From Alphaproteobacteria bacterium (GTDB taxonomy: Bacteria; Pseudomonadota; Alphaproteobacteria; Rs-D84; NBLK01), in contig JAFGXE010000048.1 of NCBI GenBank assembly GCA_016936785.1, positions 1 to 11,451 on the forward strand: DNA of 11,451 nt. Reading direction: 5' to 3'. Of this stretch, positions 6,014 to 11,451 are shown piece by piece. The notes below the pieces were generated by a model that saw only the letters and a list, made by a program, of their open reading frames with translations, was not told the DNA's origin and made no database searches. The translations under genes were made by a program, and so were the position numbers. Positions within the stretch are counted from its first letter, which is position 1. Each line of letters opens with the position of its first letter.

Positions 6014-6868
6014 ATGAAAAAAGAAAATTATTCTCTTAAAAATTTGACATGGCTTAAGCTTGGCGGACCAGCGGATCTCTTTTTCGAGCCAACCTCTGTC
6101 GAGGCTCTTCAAAGTTTTATTCAACAAAATGATCAAAAGGATTATTCTATCCTAGGAGCAGGTTCAAATACACTTGTGCGAGACAAAGGAATTCGGGGCG
6201 CTGTTCTTCATCTTGGATCTTTTTTTTCTGAAGAAAAAGTAAAAGATAATTTTCTAACATTTGGTGCAGGATGTGCTTCACGTAAAGTTGCTTTGACAGC
6301 TCAAAAAAACAATCTAAGTGGATTGGAGTTTCTTTATACAATTCCAGGAACGCTCGGTGGTGCGGTAAGAATGAATGCAGGATGTTATGGTGGAGAAATT
6401 GCAGATTGTATCGAATCTGTGAAGATTCTGACAAAAGAAGCAGAGTTTAAGACTCTTTCAAAAGAAGAATGTGAATTTTCTTATCGCCATTCAAATTTTC
6501 CTCAAGGTTCAATTGTTTTAGAGGCGACATTTAAGTGCCAAGTATGTGATGGTGAAAAACTACTTGAGAAGATGAAAAAAACGCAAGAAAAGCGGAACGC
6601 AAGCCAACCTTTTGGGCAGTCTACAGCTGGATCAACATTTAAAAATCCAGAAGGACATGTTGCAGGGCGCTTGATTGATGAAGCAGGGTTAAAGGGGACA
6701 AAAATCGGGGGTGTTTTTGTTTCTGAAAAACATGCGAATTTTTTTATTAATGATGGCACAGGAACCGCTCAGGACTTTGAAGATCTTGTGGCTTTTGTGC
6801 AGAAAAAAGTCTTTGAAAAATTTCATATTCATCTTGAACCTGAAGTCCGATTTGTCGGTGAAAAGTAA
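6014..6868 (+). CDS. murB: UDP-N-acetylenolpyruvoylglucosamine reductase
   Basis: Cytoplasmic FAD enzyme that reduces the enolpyruvyl ether of UDP-GlcNAc with NADPH to give UDP-MurNAc, the second committed step of peptidoglycan synthesis. At 284 aa it fits the shorter type II MurB. Visible motifs: TWLKLGGPAD (12-21) and LGAGSN (47-52) in the FAD domain; IPGTLGGAVRMNAGCYG (110-126); YRHSNF (157-162) with the active-site Arg158; QSTAGSTFKNP (202-212) with Ser207 as proton donor; EPEVRFVG (275-282) with Glu277. No Shine-Dalgarno sequence is evident before the ATG, which fits the near-leaderless promoter upstream. In many bacteria murB lies in the dcw cluster. Here it stands alone between a fimbrial locus and a convergent operon, with its 3' end 45 bases from that of ruvC. 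Confidence 0.96.
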   Translation: MKKENYSLKNLTWLKLGGPADLFFEPTSVEALQSFIQQNDQKDYSILGAGSNTLVRDKGIRGAVLHLGSFFSEEKVKDNFLTFGAGCASRKVALTAQKNNLSGLEFLYTIPGTLGGAVRMNAGCYGGEIADCIESVKILTKEAEFKTLSKEECEFSYRHSNFPQGSIVLEATFKCQVCDGEKLLEKMKKTQEKRNASQPFGQSTAGSTFKNPEGHVAGRLIDEAGLKGTKIGGVFVSEKHANFFINDGTGTAQDFEDLVAFVQKKVFEKFHIHLEPEVRFVGEK

Positions 6869-6913
6869 TTTATCATCTCGAGCATCGTCAAGGGATTCAA
6901 TCGTTCTAAAAAA

Positions 6914-7381
6914 CTAACTCAAATGTGCTGTTGTAATGGCGATTGCAAGGGCATCAGCAGAATGCTCAGAGTCATTTTTAATTTTTCCACCGAGAAGAAT
7001 ATTCGCCATCATTTGGATTTGATCTTTAGACGCGTGCCCTGTCCCGACAACAGACTTTTTAATCATAGTGGCGCTAATTTCCATGACAGATGATTTAAAG
7101 AGAGCAGGGGTGAGTAATGCAATGCCTCGCGCTTGTCCAAGAAGGAGTGTTGTCTTAGGATTCACATTACTAAAAACTTCTTCAACCCCTGTAATCTCAG
7201 GAATATACTGTTCAAAAACTTTCTGCAAACCTTCATAAATAAATGCAAGACGTTCTGGTAGCGTTTTCTTTACAGGCGGAGAAATTGTCCCTTCAGCAAT
7301 ATATTTCAACCGAGAGCCATCTTTTTCAATCACACCCCAACCTGTATGAACGAGCCCTGGATCAATTCCTAAAATAATCAT
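6914..7381 (-). CDS. ruvC: Crossover junction endodeoxyribonuclease RuvC
   Basis: Holliday-junction resolvase of 155 aa that cuts four-way junctions moved by RuvAB during recombination and repair. The N-terminus GIDPGLVHTGWGV carries the first catalytic Asp (D7). GVEEVF (65-70) carries the catalytic Glu, E67 by alignment. NPKTTLLLGQARG (74-86) and KKSVVGTGHASKDQI (108-122) are standard RuvC blocks. The C-terminal pair is H140 and D143 in EHSADALAIA: His replaces the third Asp of the E. coli enzyme, as in Thermus RuvC, so this is expected to be active. Length is slightly below the common 165-175. The ATG overlaps the stop of the upstream hydrolase gene as ATGA, so translation is probably coupled. 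It is last in its operon, and I see no clear terminator in the 45 bases before the convergent murB. Confidence 0.96.
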   Translation of the reverse strand: MIILGIDPGLVHTGWGVIEKDGSRLKYIAEGTISPPVKKTLPERLAFIYEGLQKVFEQYIPEITGVEEVFSNVNPKTTLLLGQARGIALLTPALFKSSVMEISATMIKKSVVGTGHASKDQIQMMANILLGGKIKNDSEHSADALAIAITTAHLS

Positions 7382-8289
7382 AAAAACTTCTTAATTTCTG
7401 TTTTTGAGACTTTTTTCATTAAAGATCCGCCATGTCCAGATTCTGGCACAATAATGAGTTTTGACTTTGGAAGAGCTTTGTGTAAATCATAAGCTTGATT
7501 GAGAGGACAAACAAAATCAAGGCGATTATGAAGAATAAGAGTTGGAATATGCTGAATTTTCTGAATGTTTTTGAGAATTTCATTTTCTTTTAAAAAAAAA
7601 TTATGACATTCGTAATGAGAAAAAACTTTAAAAGACTGAACTTGCTTGTCCGTAGGAACTTCTTTAGAAAACTGAGGGTTCAACGAACCCAGCATATTTT
7701 CATAAGCACCGTAAAGTGAAACCGCCTTTTTTTGATCTGATTTTTTAGAAGATTGAACGAGTTTACCATAAAAATCTTTTAAAGGAATATTCTTTTTAAC
7801 TTCTTTTTTAATTTTTTCCATCATATCAGGATAAAAAATGGCAGAATCTTTCCACCAATCAAGATCAGACTGCCGTGCAAGAAAAATTAAACTTACACTG
7901 AGTTTTTTAACTATTTCAGGATAGGCTTGTGCAAATAAAAGAGCCATTGTTGAGCCCCAAGATCCACCACTCACAATAACCTTTTTAATTTTAAGAAAAT
8001 CGAGAAGGCGTTTTGAATCATTCAAAAGATCTTGAGTGGTGTTATTTTTTGTTTCTCCTGTTGGTAGGGATTCTCCACATCCGCGTTGGTCAAAGAGAAT
8101 AACTTTAAATTTTTTTAAATCAAAAGTTTGAGCATGTTTTGTCTTACTACGACTGCCAGGTCCTCCATGAAAAGAAAGAATTGGGAAGCCTTTTGGATTT
8201 CCATAAACATGATAGAATACAAGGTGTCCATCTTTTTCAGGAAGATATCCTTCTAGAAAAGGTTTTAGTTTAAAAAATCTAAAAAACAT
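7378..8289 (-). CDS. Prolyl aminopeptidase-like alpha/beta hydrolase (S33 family)
   Basis: Alpha/beta hydrolase of 303 aa, probably a cytoplasmic proline iminopeptidase releasing N-terminal proline from peptides. Visible: HGGPG oxyanion region (41-45), DQRGCGES (67-74), and nucleophile elbow GGSWGS with Ser110. Likely Asp258 (in NRLDFVCP) and His286 (in SGHGG) complete the triad. The WGSTMAL context and the YGAYENMLG and HYECHNFF blocks in the cap, with Glu residues of the kind that hold the substrate amino group, fit peptidase family S33. A GTG at 8298 is also in frame, but GAAGGG (8303-8298) is spaced 8 bases from the ATG at 8289, so I prefer the ATG. It overlaps the end of fmt by 11 bases and ends in an ATGA overlap with ruvC. 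Another hydrolase specificity is possible. Confidence 0.87.
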   Translation of the reverse strand: MFFRFFKLKPFLEGYLPEKDGHLVFYHVYGNPKGFPILSFHGGPGSRSKTKHAQTFDLKKFKVILFDQRGCGESLPTGETKNNTTQDLLNDSKRLLDFLKIKKVIVSGGSWGSTMALLFAQAYPEIVKKLSVSLIFLARQSDLDWWKDSAIFYPDMMEKIKKEVKKNIPLKDFYGKLVQSSKKSDQKKAVSLYGAYENMLGSLNPQFSKEVPTDKQVQSFKVFSHYECHNFFLKENEILKNIQKIQHIPTLILHNRLDFVCPLNQAYDLHKALPKSKLIIVPESGHGGSLMKKVSKTEIKKFL

Positions 8290-9181
8290 CTTTTGCACCC
8301 TTCAAAAACTCTTCGCGTGGGAGAGCTGTTTTACCAGGGCGTTGGAGGATTTCAAGTTGAATAACGGTGCCGTTTCCGCAAGCGATTTTGAGATCTTCTT
8401 TTGAAAGAATTGTTCCTGGTTTTTGAGTTGTTTGTTCTTCAATAATTTTTGCTTTTTTTACTTTAATAGGGAGGTCATTTACTATGTAAATTGCACCGCT
8501 TGGGAAAAAAGCGCGCACGTGTTGGTCAATTTCTTTTGCCGTTTTCATCCAATCAATTTCCATATCTTTTTTGGAAAATTTAGAGGCATAGGTCATTCCA
8601 TCTTCTTTTTGCGAAACACCTGTCAGCATTTTATAATCTTTGAGATAATCCAAAATAAGATTTCCACCGAGGACACTTAAGATATCGTGAAGACTTTGTC
8701 CTGTATCATCACTCAAAATAGGTGTTTCTTCTGTGAGATAAACATCCCCTGTATCGAGACCTTTTTCAACTTTCATAATACAAACACCTGTTATTTCGTC
8801 TCCAGCCAAAATCGCGTGCCGAATAGGGTCTGCCCCGCGCCAACGCGGAAGAAGAGAAGCATGAATATTCACAGTGTTAATTTTAGGCGCTTCAAATATA
8901 GCTGGCGGAAGAATTAAACCATAAGCAACAACAACAGCAAAATCTGCATCATGCGATTGAAATTTTTCAACATCTTCAGAATTTTTAAAATTATTTGGGG
9001 TAAAAACAGGCAATCCCAACAATTCTGCTTTTAAATGAACAGGACTTTTTTGCAATTTTTGTCCCCGTCCAGCAGGTCGTGGTGGTTGTGTATAAACGGC
9101 AACAATATCATGGTGTTGCGCAATATTTTGAAGGGCGAGAACAGAAAAGTCTGGAGTCCCCATGAAGATAATCTTAGCCAT
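8279..9181 (-). CDS. fmt: Methionyl-tRNA formyltransferase
   Basis: Transfers a formyl group from 10-formyl-tetrahydrofolate to Met-tRNA(fMet) for translation initiation; 300 aa, near the family norm. The N-terminal Rossmann-like domain (about 1-190) begins with KIIFMGTPDF and holds RPAGRGQKLQKSPV (35-48). The catalytic Asn105 and His107 lie in NIHASLLPRWRGA, and Asp143 in GLDTGD. The C-terminal OB-like tRNA-binding domain is about 200-300. I chose ATG 9181 because GAGG (9192-9189) is 6 bases upstream and the product starts directly at the first beta strand. An in-frame TTG at 9193 would swallow that site. The gene overlaps the def stop by 8 bases. The def-fmt pairing is widespread and functionally sensible, since Def removes the formyl group that Fmt adds. 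Confidence 0.96.
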   Translation of the reverse strand: MAKIIFMGTPDFSVLALQNIAQHHDIVAVYTQPPRPAGRGQKLQKSPVHLKAELLGLPVFTPNNFKNSEDVEKFQSHDADFAVVVAYGLILPPAIFEAPKINTVNIHASLLPRWRGADPIRHAILAGDEITGVCIMKVEKGLDTGDVYLTEETPILSDDTGQSLHDILSVLGGNLILDYLKDYKMLTGVSQKEDGMTYASKFSKKDMEIDWMKTAKEIDQHVRAFFPSGAIYIVNDLPIKVKKAKIIEEQTTQKPGTILSKEDLKIACGNGTVIQLEILQRPGKTALPREEFLKGAKDVF

Positions 9182-9686
9182 ATCTTTCCTCAAGCATTTT
9201 CAGTTTTTTTGCAATAATCTTTTTGCGAAGAGGGGAAAGATAATCAATAAAGAGTTTTCCATTTAAGTGATCCATCTCATGTTGAATGACACGTGCAAGA
9301 AAACCATCTGCTTTAATAATCTGTTCTTTCCCTTCACGATCAAGGTATTTAAGGATACATTTTTCAGGACGCACGACAGGCGCATAGATACCTGGAAGAG
9401 ATAGACATCCTTCTTCATATTCACAGTCTTCACCAGACAGTTCTACAATTTCAGGATTGATTAAAAAATAAGGAGTTCTTTCTTCATCTTCATGCGAGGG
9501 ATCGATCACAAGAAGGCGTTCAGACAATCCGACTTGAGGACCCGCAAGCCCAACACCCCCTTTATCATTCGCCACATACATCAGTGCAAGCATGTTGTCG
9601 AGAGTTTGTAAAACCTGTGGCGTAATCTTTGCCACAGGCTTTGCGATTTTACGCAGTAAAGGATTTGGGTAGTATGTAATTTCCAC
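9174..9686 (-). CDS. def: Peptide deformylase
   Basis: Metallo-hydrolase of 170 aa that removes the formyl group from nascent protein N-termini. All three family motifs are intact: GVGLAGPQVG (44-53) with Gln51; EGCLSLPG (92-99) with metal ligand Cys94; QHEMDH (135-140) with ligands His136 and His140 and catalytic Glu137. Motif I has Gly-Pro where Ala-Pro or Ala-Ala is commoner. The start is GTG at 9686, giving the normal N-terminus (TYYPNPLLR). It lies only 2 bases after the stop of the upstream membrane-protein gene and has no obvious Shine-Dalgarno sequence, so it probably depends on ribosomes finishing that gene. Its end overlaps fmt. Confidence 0.96.
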   Translation of the reverse strand: MEITYYPNPLLRKIAKPVAKITPQVLQTLDNMLALMYVANDKGGVGLAGPQVGLSERLLVIDPSHEDEERTPYFLINPEIVELSGEDCEYEEGCLSLPGIYAPVVRPEKCILKYLDREGKEQIIKADGFLARVIQHEMDHLNGKLFIDYLSPLRKKIIAKKLKMLEERYG

Positions 9687-9688
9687 GG

Positions 9689-10426
9689 CTAGTTATTCTT
9701 TTTTTTCTTCACTGATTTTGCAACAAGTTTTGCGGATCCAATTGTTGTTTTTCCAAGTGAAATCAACACAATTAAAATGACATTCTTCACAATGAGGTAG
9801 ACACATGCAATCAAAACAAAGAGTGACAAAATTGCATAAAGAAGGAGATCCCAATACAGATTTACAGCAAGTTTAAGGGCTGAAATGACATCGTTTTTGA
9901 TGGCGTTTTCAACCGCTTCAACATCAAAGAGATTTTTCATTTCTGCTTTGAGGCGATCTTCTTCTGCTTTAATCTTTGCTTTGAGCACATCTTCTTGTGC
10001 TTTCGCGCTATTACGGAGGTTCTTTTCTTCGGCTTTTACTTTGTCTTTAGCTTCTTTTTCAATATCTTTAATACTCTTTTGACCTGTCACAAGTCCAAAG
10101 ATATTTCCGGTATTTAGCATGCCTTTTCCAGCAGACTCAAGATCTTTTCCGCTTTGTTTTGCAGAATTTACAAGTGCTGTTTTACTTTGATTTGCCGCAT
10201 TTTTTAGATTTTGAAGAGATTGTTTTGCTTGCGCTTGAGCGCGTCCAACCGCACGTTTTGCTTCATCTTGCACATGATCGACAGTCTTTTTGAGTGTTCG
10301 TAAAAGAGCAGATTTTGTCACAGCGACATACTTTTGCCCAAAGTCGTATCCGGTATTATAGCAAATGTAGCCAGCAACCGCTCCAAGTAAAATATAGCCG
10401 AGTAAATTTCTAAGACGAATAAGCAT
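9689..10426 (-). CDS. Membrane-anchored coiled-coil protein, function unknown
   Basis: A 245-aa protein I do not recognise. It has a short basic N-terminus and one hydrophobic segment (about 8-25). A long charged, Ala/Lys/Glu/Gln-rich helical region follows (about 40-180), interrupted near 100-118 by a Gly-rich break (LNTGNIFGLVTG). A second very hydrophobic stretch lies at about 190-224, split by K214-N215 and possibly a hairpin. The C-terminus is strongly basic (KKKKNN). The 125-165 part repeats K-A-E-E-type heptads and looks like a coiled coil or LEA-like amphipathic helix. The ATG has AAAGGAG 6 bases upstream, the best translation signal of this operon. As first gene ahead of def, fmt, the hydrolase and ruvC, it may set their expression. 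Low-complexity composition means database hits would need care. Confidence 0.78.
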   Translation of the reverse strand: MLIRLRNLLGYILLGAVAGYICYNTGYDFGQKYVAVTKSALLRTLKKTVDHVQDEAKRAVGRAQAQAKQSLQNLKNAANQSKTALVNSAKQSGKDLESAGKGMLNTGNIFGLVTGQKSIKDIEKEAKDKVKAEEKNLRNSAKAQEDVLKAKIKAEEDRLKAEMKNLFDVEAVENAIKNDVISALKLAVNLYWDLLLYAILSLFVLIACVYLIVKNVILIVLISLGKTTIGSAKLVAKSVKKKKNN

Positions 10427-10488
10427 AGCAAACTCCTTTCAGTATGTTTCGTATTAAAAATTAAAGAAAAAGACGGAGGTTTGCAAGT

Positions 10489-10506
10489 TTTTTATTGCAA
10501 TAAAAA
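10489..10506. promoter_or_regulatory. 18-bp perfect palindrome in the divergent intergenic region
   Basis: TTTTTATTGCAATAAAAA reads the same on both strands and lies between the minus-strand operon (start 10426) and the lysS leader. It covers the TTGCAA (10495-10500) that may serve as the rightward -35. Its right half, GCAATAAAAAGA (10497-10508), recurs exactly at 5986-5997 before murB. It could be an operator or a DNA-bending site. AT-richness makes chance partly plausible. Confidence 0.35.
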
Positions 10507-10523
10507 GAAAAGTTTTATAAACT
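10495..10523 (+). promoter_or_regulatory. Candidate promoter of the lysS leader transcript
   Basis: TTGCAA (10495-10500) is followed at 15 bases by TATAAA (10516-10521), or at 17 bases by TAAACT (10518-10523). Either places the transcript start at about 10528-10530, directly before the ATG of the short leader ORF at 10531. For the minus-strand operon, TTGCAA (10486-10481) with TAATTT (10463-10458) is a weak equivalent. Confidence 0.4.
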
Positions 10524-10530
10524 GAACGGT

Positions 10531-10575
10531 ATGAATACAACACGAAAACAAGTTAAAAAACAAATCTTCGCGTAA
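10531..10575 (+). CDS. Putative Lys-containing leader peptide of a lysS attenuator
   Basis: Fourteen codons, MNTTRKQVKKQIFA, ending in TAA. Lysine is codon 6 and the adjacent codons 9 and 10 (AAA AAA at 10555-10560). There is no clear Shine-Dalgarno sequence. The predicted transcript start is almost at the ATG, so translation may be leaderless. The first arm of a perfect 11-bp inverted repeat (10541-10551) lies inside the ORF, and the stop codon sits just before the second arm's segment. With the overlapping alternative hairpins downstream and a terminator before a lysyl-tRNA synthetase, this matches classical amino-acid attenuators. Such short ORFs are common by chance in AT-rich DNA, so the assignment depends on that context. 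Confidence 0.5.
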   Translation: MNTTRKQVKKQIFA

Positions 10576-10630
10576 ATGCGGTGTTGTTTTCGTGCAAAAT
10601 AAAGAAAAACAGACATCGCACTAGCGGTGT
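10541..10630 (+). promoter_or_regulatory. Putative transcription attenuator upstream of lysS
   Basis: Four segments can pair in exclusive ways. Segment 1 (10541-10551, CACGAAAACAA) pairs perfectly with 10584-10594 (TTGTTTTCGTG). TGCGGTGT (10577-10584) can pair with segment 3 (10613-10620, ACATCGCA; one G-U). Segment 3 also forms the left arm of the terminator with segment 4 (10624-10630, GCGGTGT, a direct repeat of 10578-10584). A ribosome held at the Lys codons would cover segment 1, favour 2:3 and allow read-through. A ribosome reaching the stop at 10573-10575 would cover 10577-10584 and favour termination. It is too short for a lysine riboswitch, and I see no T-box features. Confidence 0.55.
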
Positions 10631-10636
10631 TTTTTT
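10613..10636 (+). terminator. Rho-independent terminator in the lysS leader
   Basis: ACATCGC (10613-10619) pairs with GCGGTGT (10624-10630) around an ACTA loop, with one U-G pair, followed by seven T (10630-10636). It ends 21 bases before the lysS ATG. No full gene lies between it and the promoter, so its natural role is attenuation of lysS. Confidence 0.75.
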
Positions 10637-10657
10637 ATAGAGAAAAAAGGATACAAG

Positions 10658-11451
10658 ATGAATTTAGTCCATTGGGCTGATCAAACAGCAGTTCGCGTTA
10701 TTAAAGAAAAGGGTGATAAAGAAATATATACACTCGCTTCTGGTGTGAGCCCTTCGGGTTTTGCACATTTTGGTCATCTTAGAGAAGTTATCACAACAGA
10801 TTTTGTGGCGCGTGCATTGATTAAAATGGGCAAGAAAGTTCGCTTTATTTATAGTTGGGATGATTTTGATACTTTTCGTAAAGTTCCAGGGAATCTTCCT
10901 AATCCTGAAATGTTAACAGAAAATCTTTTTAAATCAGTGAGCCAAGTGCCAGATCCTTTTGGAAAGGAGGCGTGTCTTGCAGACGCATTCGAAAAACCAT
11001 TTGAAAAAGAAATTGCAAAAGTAGGAATTGATTATGTTGAATTTATTCGACAAGGGAAAATGTATCCCCAAAATAAATACAATAAAGGGATGCAAATTGC
11101 ACTTAAGAATAAAGATAAAATTAAAAAGATCCTAGATGAATGGCGAAAAGAGCCTTTGCCTAAGGATTATTTACCGATTAATTTTTACTGTGAAAAATGT
11201 GGGAAAGATCGAACAAATAATACAGGTTATGATGGGAGATCAGTTTCTTACCATTGTGAGAGTTGTGGATTTGATGGTTCTGAAGATATTGAAACGACAA
11301 AACGTGCAAAACTTCCGTGGAAAGTTGACTGGCCTATGCGGTGGGCGTATGAAAAGGTTGATTTTGAGCCAGGGGGAAAAGATCATTCAACACAGGGGAG
11401 TTCTTACACAGTTGGTAAAAAAATTGTTGAGCTATTTGATTGGACGGCGCC
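10658..11451 (+). CDS. lysS: Class I lysyl-tRNA synthetase, 5' part (runs off the window)
   Basis: Charges tRNA(Lys) with lysine using a Rossmann-fold class I catalytic domain, unlike the class II LysRS of most bacteria. The first 264 residues, about half of the usual length, are present and open to the window end. The HIGH signature appears as HFGH (37-40) in SGVSPSGFAHFGHLRE. YSWDDFDTFRKVP (65-77) and KMYPQNKY (134-141) are typical blocks of this family. Two Cys pairs (C178/C181 and C200/C203) form a zinc-ribbon-like insert. WKVDWPMRW and GGKDHSTQGSSY follow near the end. The KMSKS loop and anticodon-binding domain lie beyond the edge. The ATG has a weak site (AAAAAGG, 10644-10650) 7 bases upstream. 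Class I LysRS is known from archaea, spirochaetes and a subset of alphaproteobacteria. The gene name lysK is also used. Confidence 0.95.
   Translation, partial: MNLVHWADQTAVRVIKEKGDKEIYTLASGVSPSGFAHFGHLREVITTDFVARALIKMGKKVRFIYSWDDFDTFRKVPGNLPNPEMLTENLFKSVSQVPDPFGKEACLADAFEKPFEKEIAKVGIDYVEFIRQGKMYPQNKYNKGMQIALKNKDKIKKILDEWRKEPLPKDYLPINFYCEKCGKDRTNNTGYDGRSVSYHCESCGFDGSEDIETTKRAKLPWKVDWPMRWAYEKVDFEPGGKDHSTQGSSYTVGKKIVELFDWTA

Noticed and set aside
6869..6913. tRNA-like or terminator-like structure between murB and ruvC (GGGATTCAATCG resembles a T-arm)
   Set aside because: No matching acceptor, D or anticodon stems, no stable hairpin followed by a T-run, and only 45 bases are available.
6961..7055. 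RuvC with His140 in place of the third catalytic Asp, considered as an inactivating change
   Set aside because: His at this place is a known active variant, as in Thermus RuvC, and the other catalytic residues are present.
8423..9217. Plus-strand open frames opposite fmt (8423-8680, 8687-8917, 9035-9217), and opposite the membrane-protein gene (9885-10082)
   Set aside because: Each is covered by a confident or plausible gene on the minus strand, and their translations show no domain or signal.
10427..10657. Lysine riboswitch or T-box upstream of lysS
   Set aside because: The space before the terminator is too short for a lysine riboswitch, and no T-box consensus or specifier-loop arrangement is visible. 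A peptide attenuator explains the pairings better.
1..11451. CRISPR array, insertion sequence, prophage or integrase signatures
   Set aside because: No regularly spaced repeats, transposase, terminal inverted repeats or attachment-site duplications were seen. The only duplication is the pilin-chaperone module.

Overview
The window looks like chromosome from a low-GC Gram-negative bacterium. It carries a periplasmic-chaperone/outer-membrane-usher system, which implies an outer membrane, next to ordinary bacterial housekeeping genes (murB, ruvC, def, fmt). A class I (archaeal-type) lysyl-tRNA synthetase begins at the right edge. Class I LysRS in a Gram-negative AT-rich genome points to an AT-rich alphaproteobacterium (Holosporales/Rickettsiales-like or similar). 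That placement is inference.

Left half (about 80-5940, + strand): a fimbrial locus. Its order is promoter, DUF4402-type pilin 1, UUCG-loop terminator, PapD-like chaperone 1, pilin 2, near-identical terminator, chaperone 2, usher-like outer-membrane protein, and small Cys-rich lipoprotein with a third terminator. The pilin-terminator-chaperone unit is present twice, apparently by an old tandem duplication. The internal terminators would give abundant pilin transcript and less chaperone/usher transcript. The usher has a good signal peptide only if translation starts at an AUA codon that overlaps the chaperone-2 stop as ATAA.

Middle: murB (+, 6014-6868) follows its own promoter with almost no 5' UTR. 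It converges on a compact minus-strand operon running leftward from about 10430: unknown coiled-coil membrane protein, def, fmt, prolyl-aminopeptidase-like hydrolase, ruvC. These genes overlap or almost touch. Def and Fmt handle the N-terminal formyl group in translation, and RuvC resolves Holliday junctions.

Right end: a divergent intergenic region (10427-10657) leads to class I lysS (+, cut by the window edge). It contains an 18-bp palindrome, a promoter-like sequence and a 14-codon ORF with three Lys codons. It also contains RNA segments that can pair 1:2, 2:3 or 3:4, the last being a Rho-independent terminator. This is the architecture of ribosome-mediated transcription attenuation, here apparently controlling a lysyl-tRNA synthetase. 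I consider it the most interesting observation in the window.
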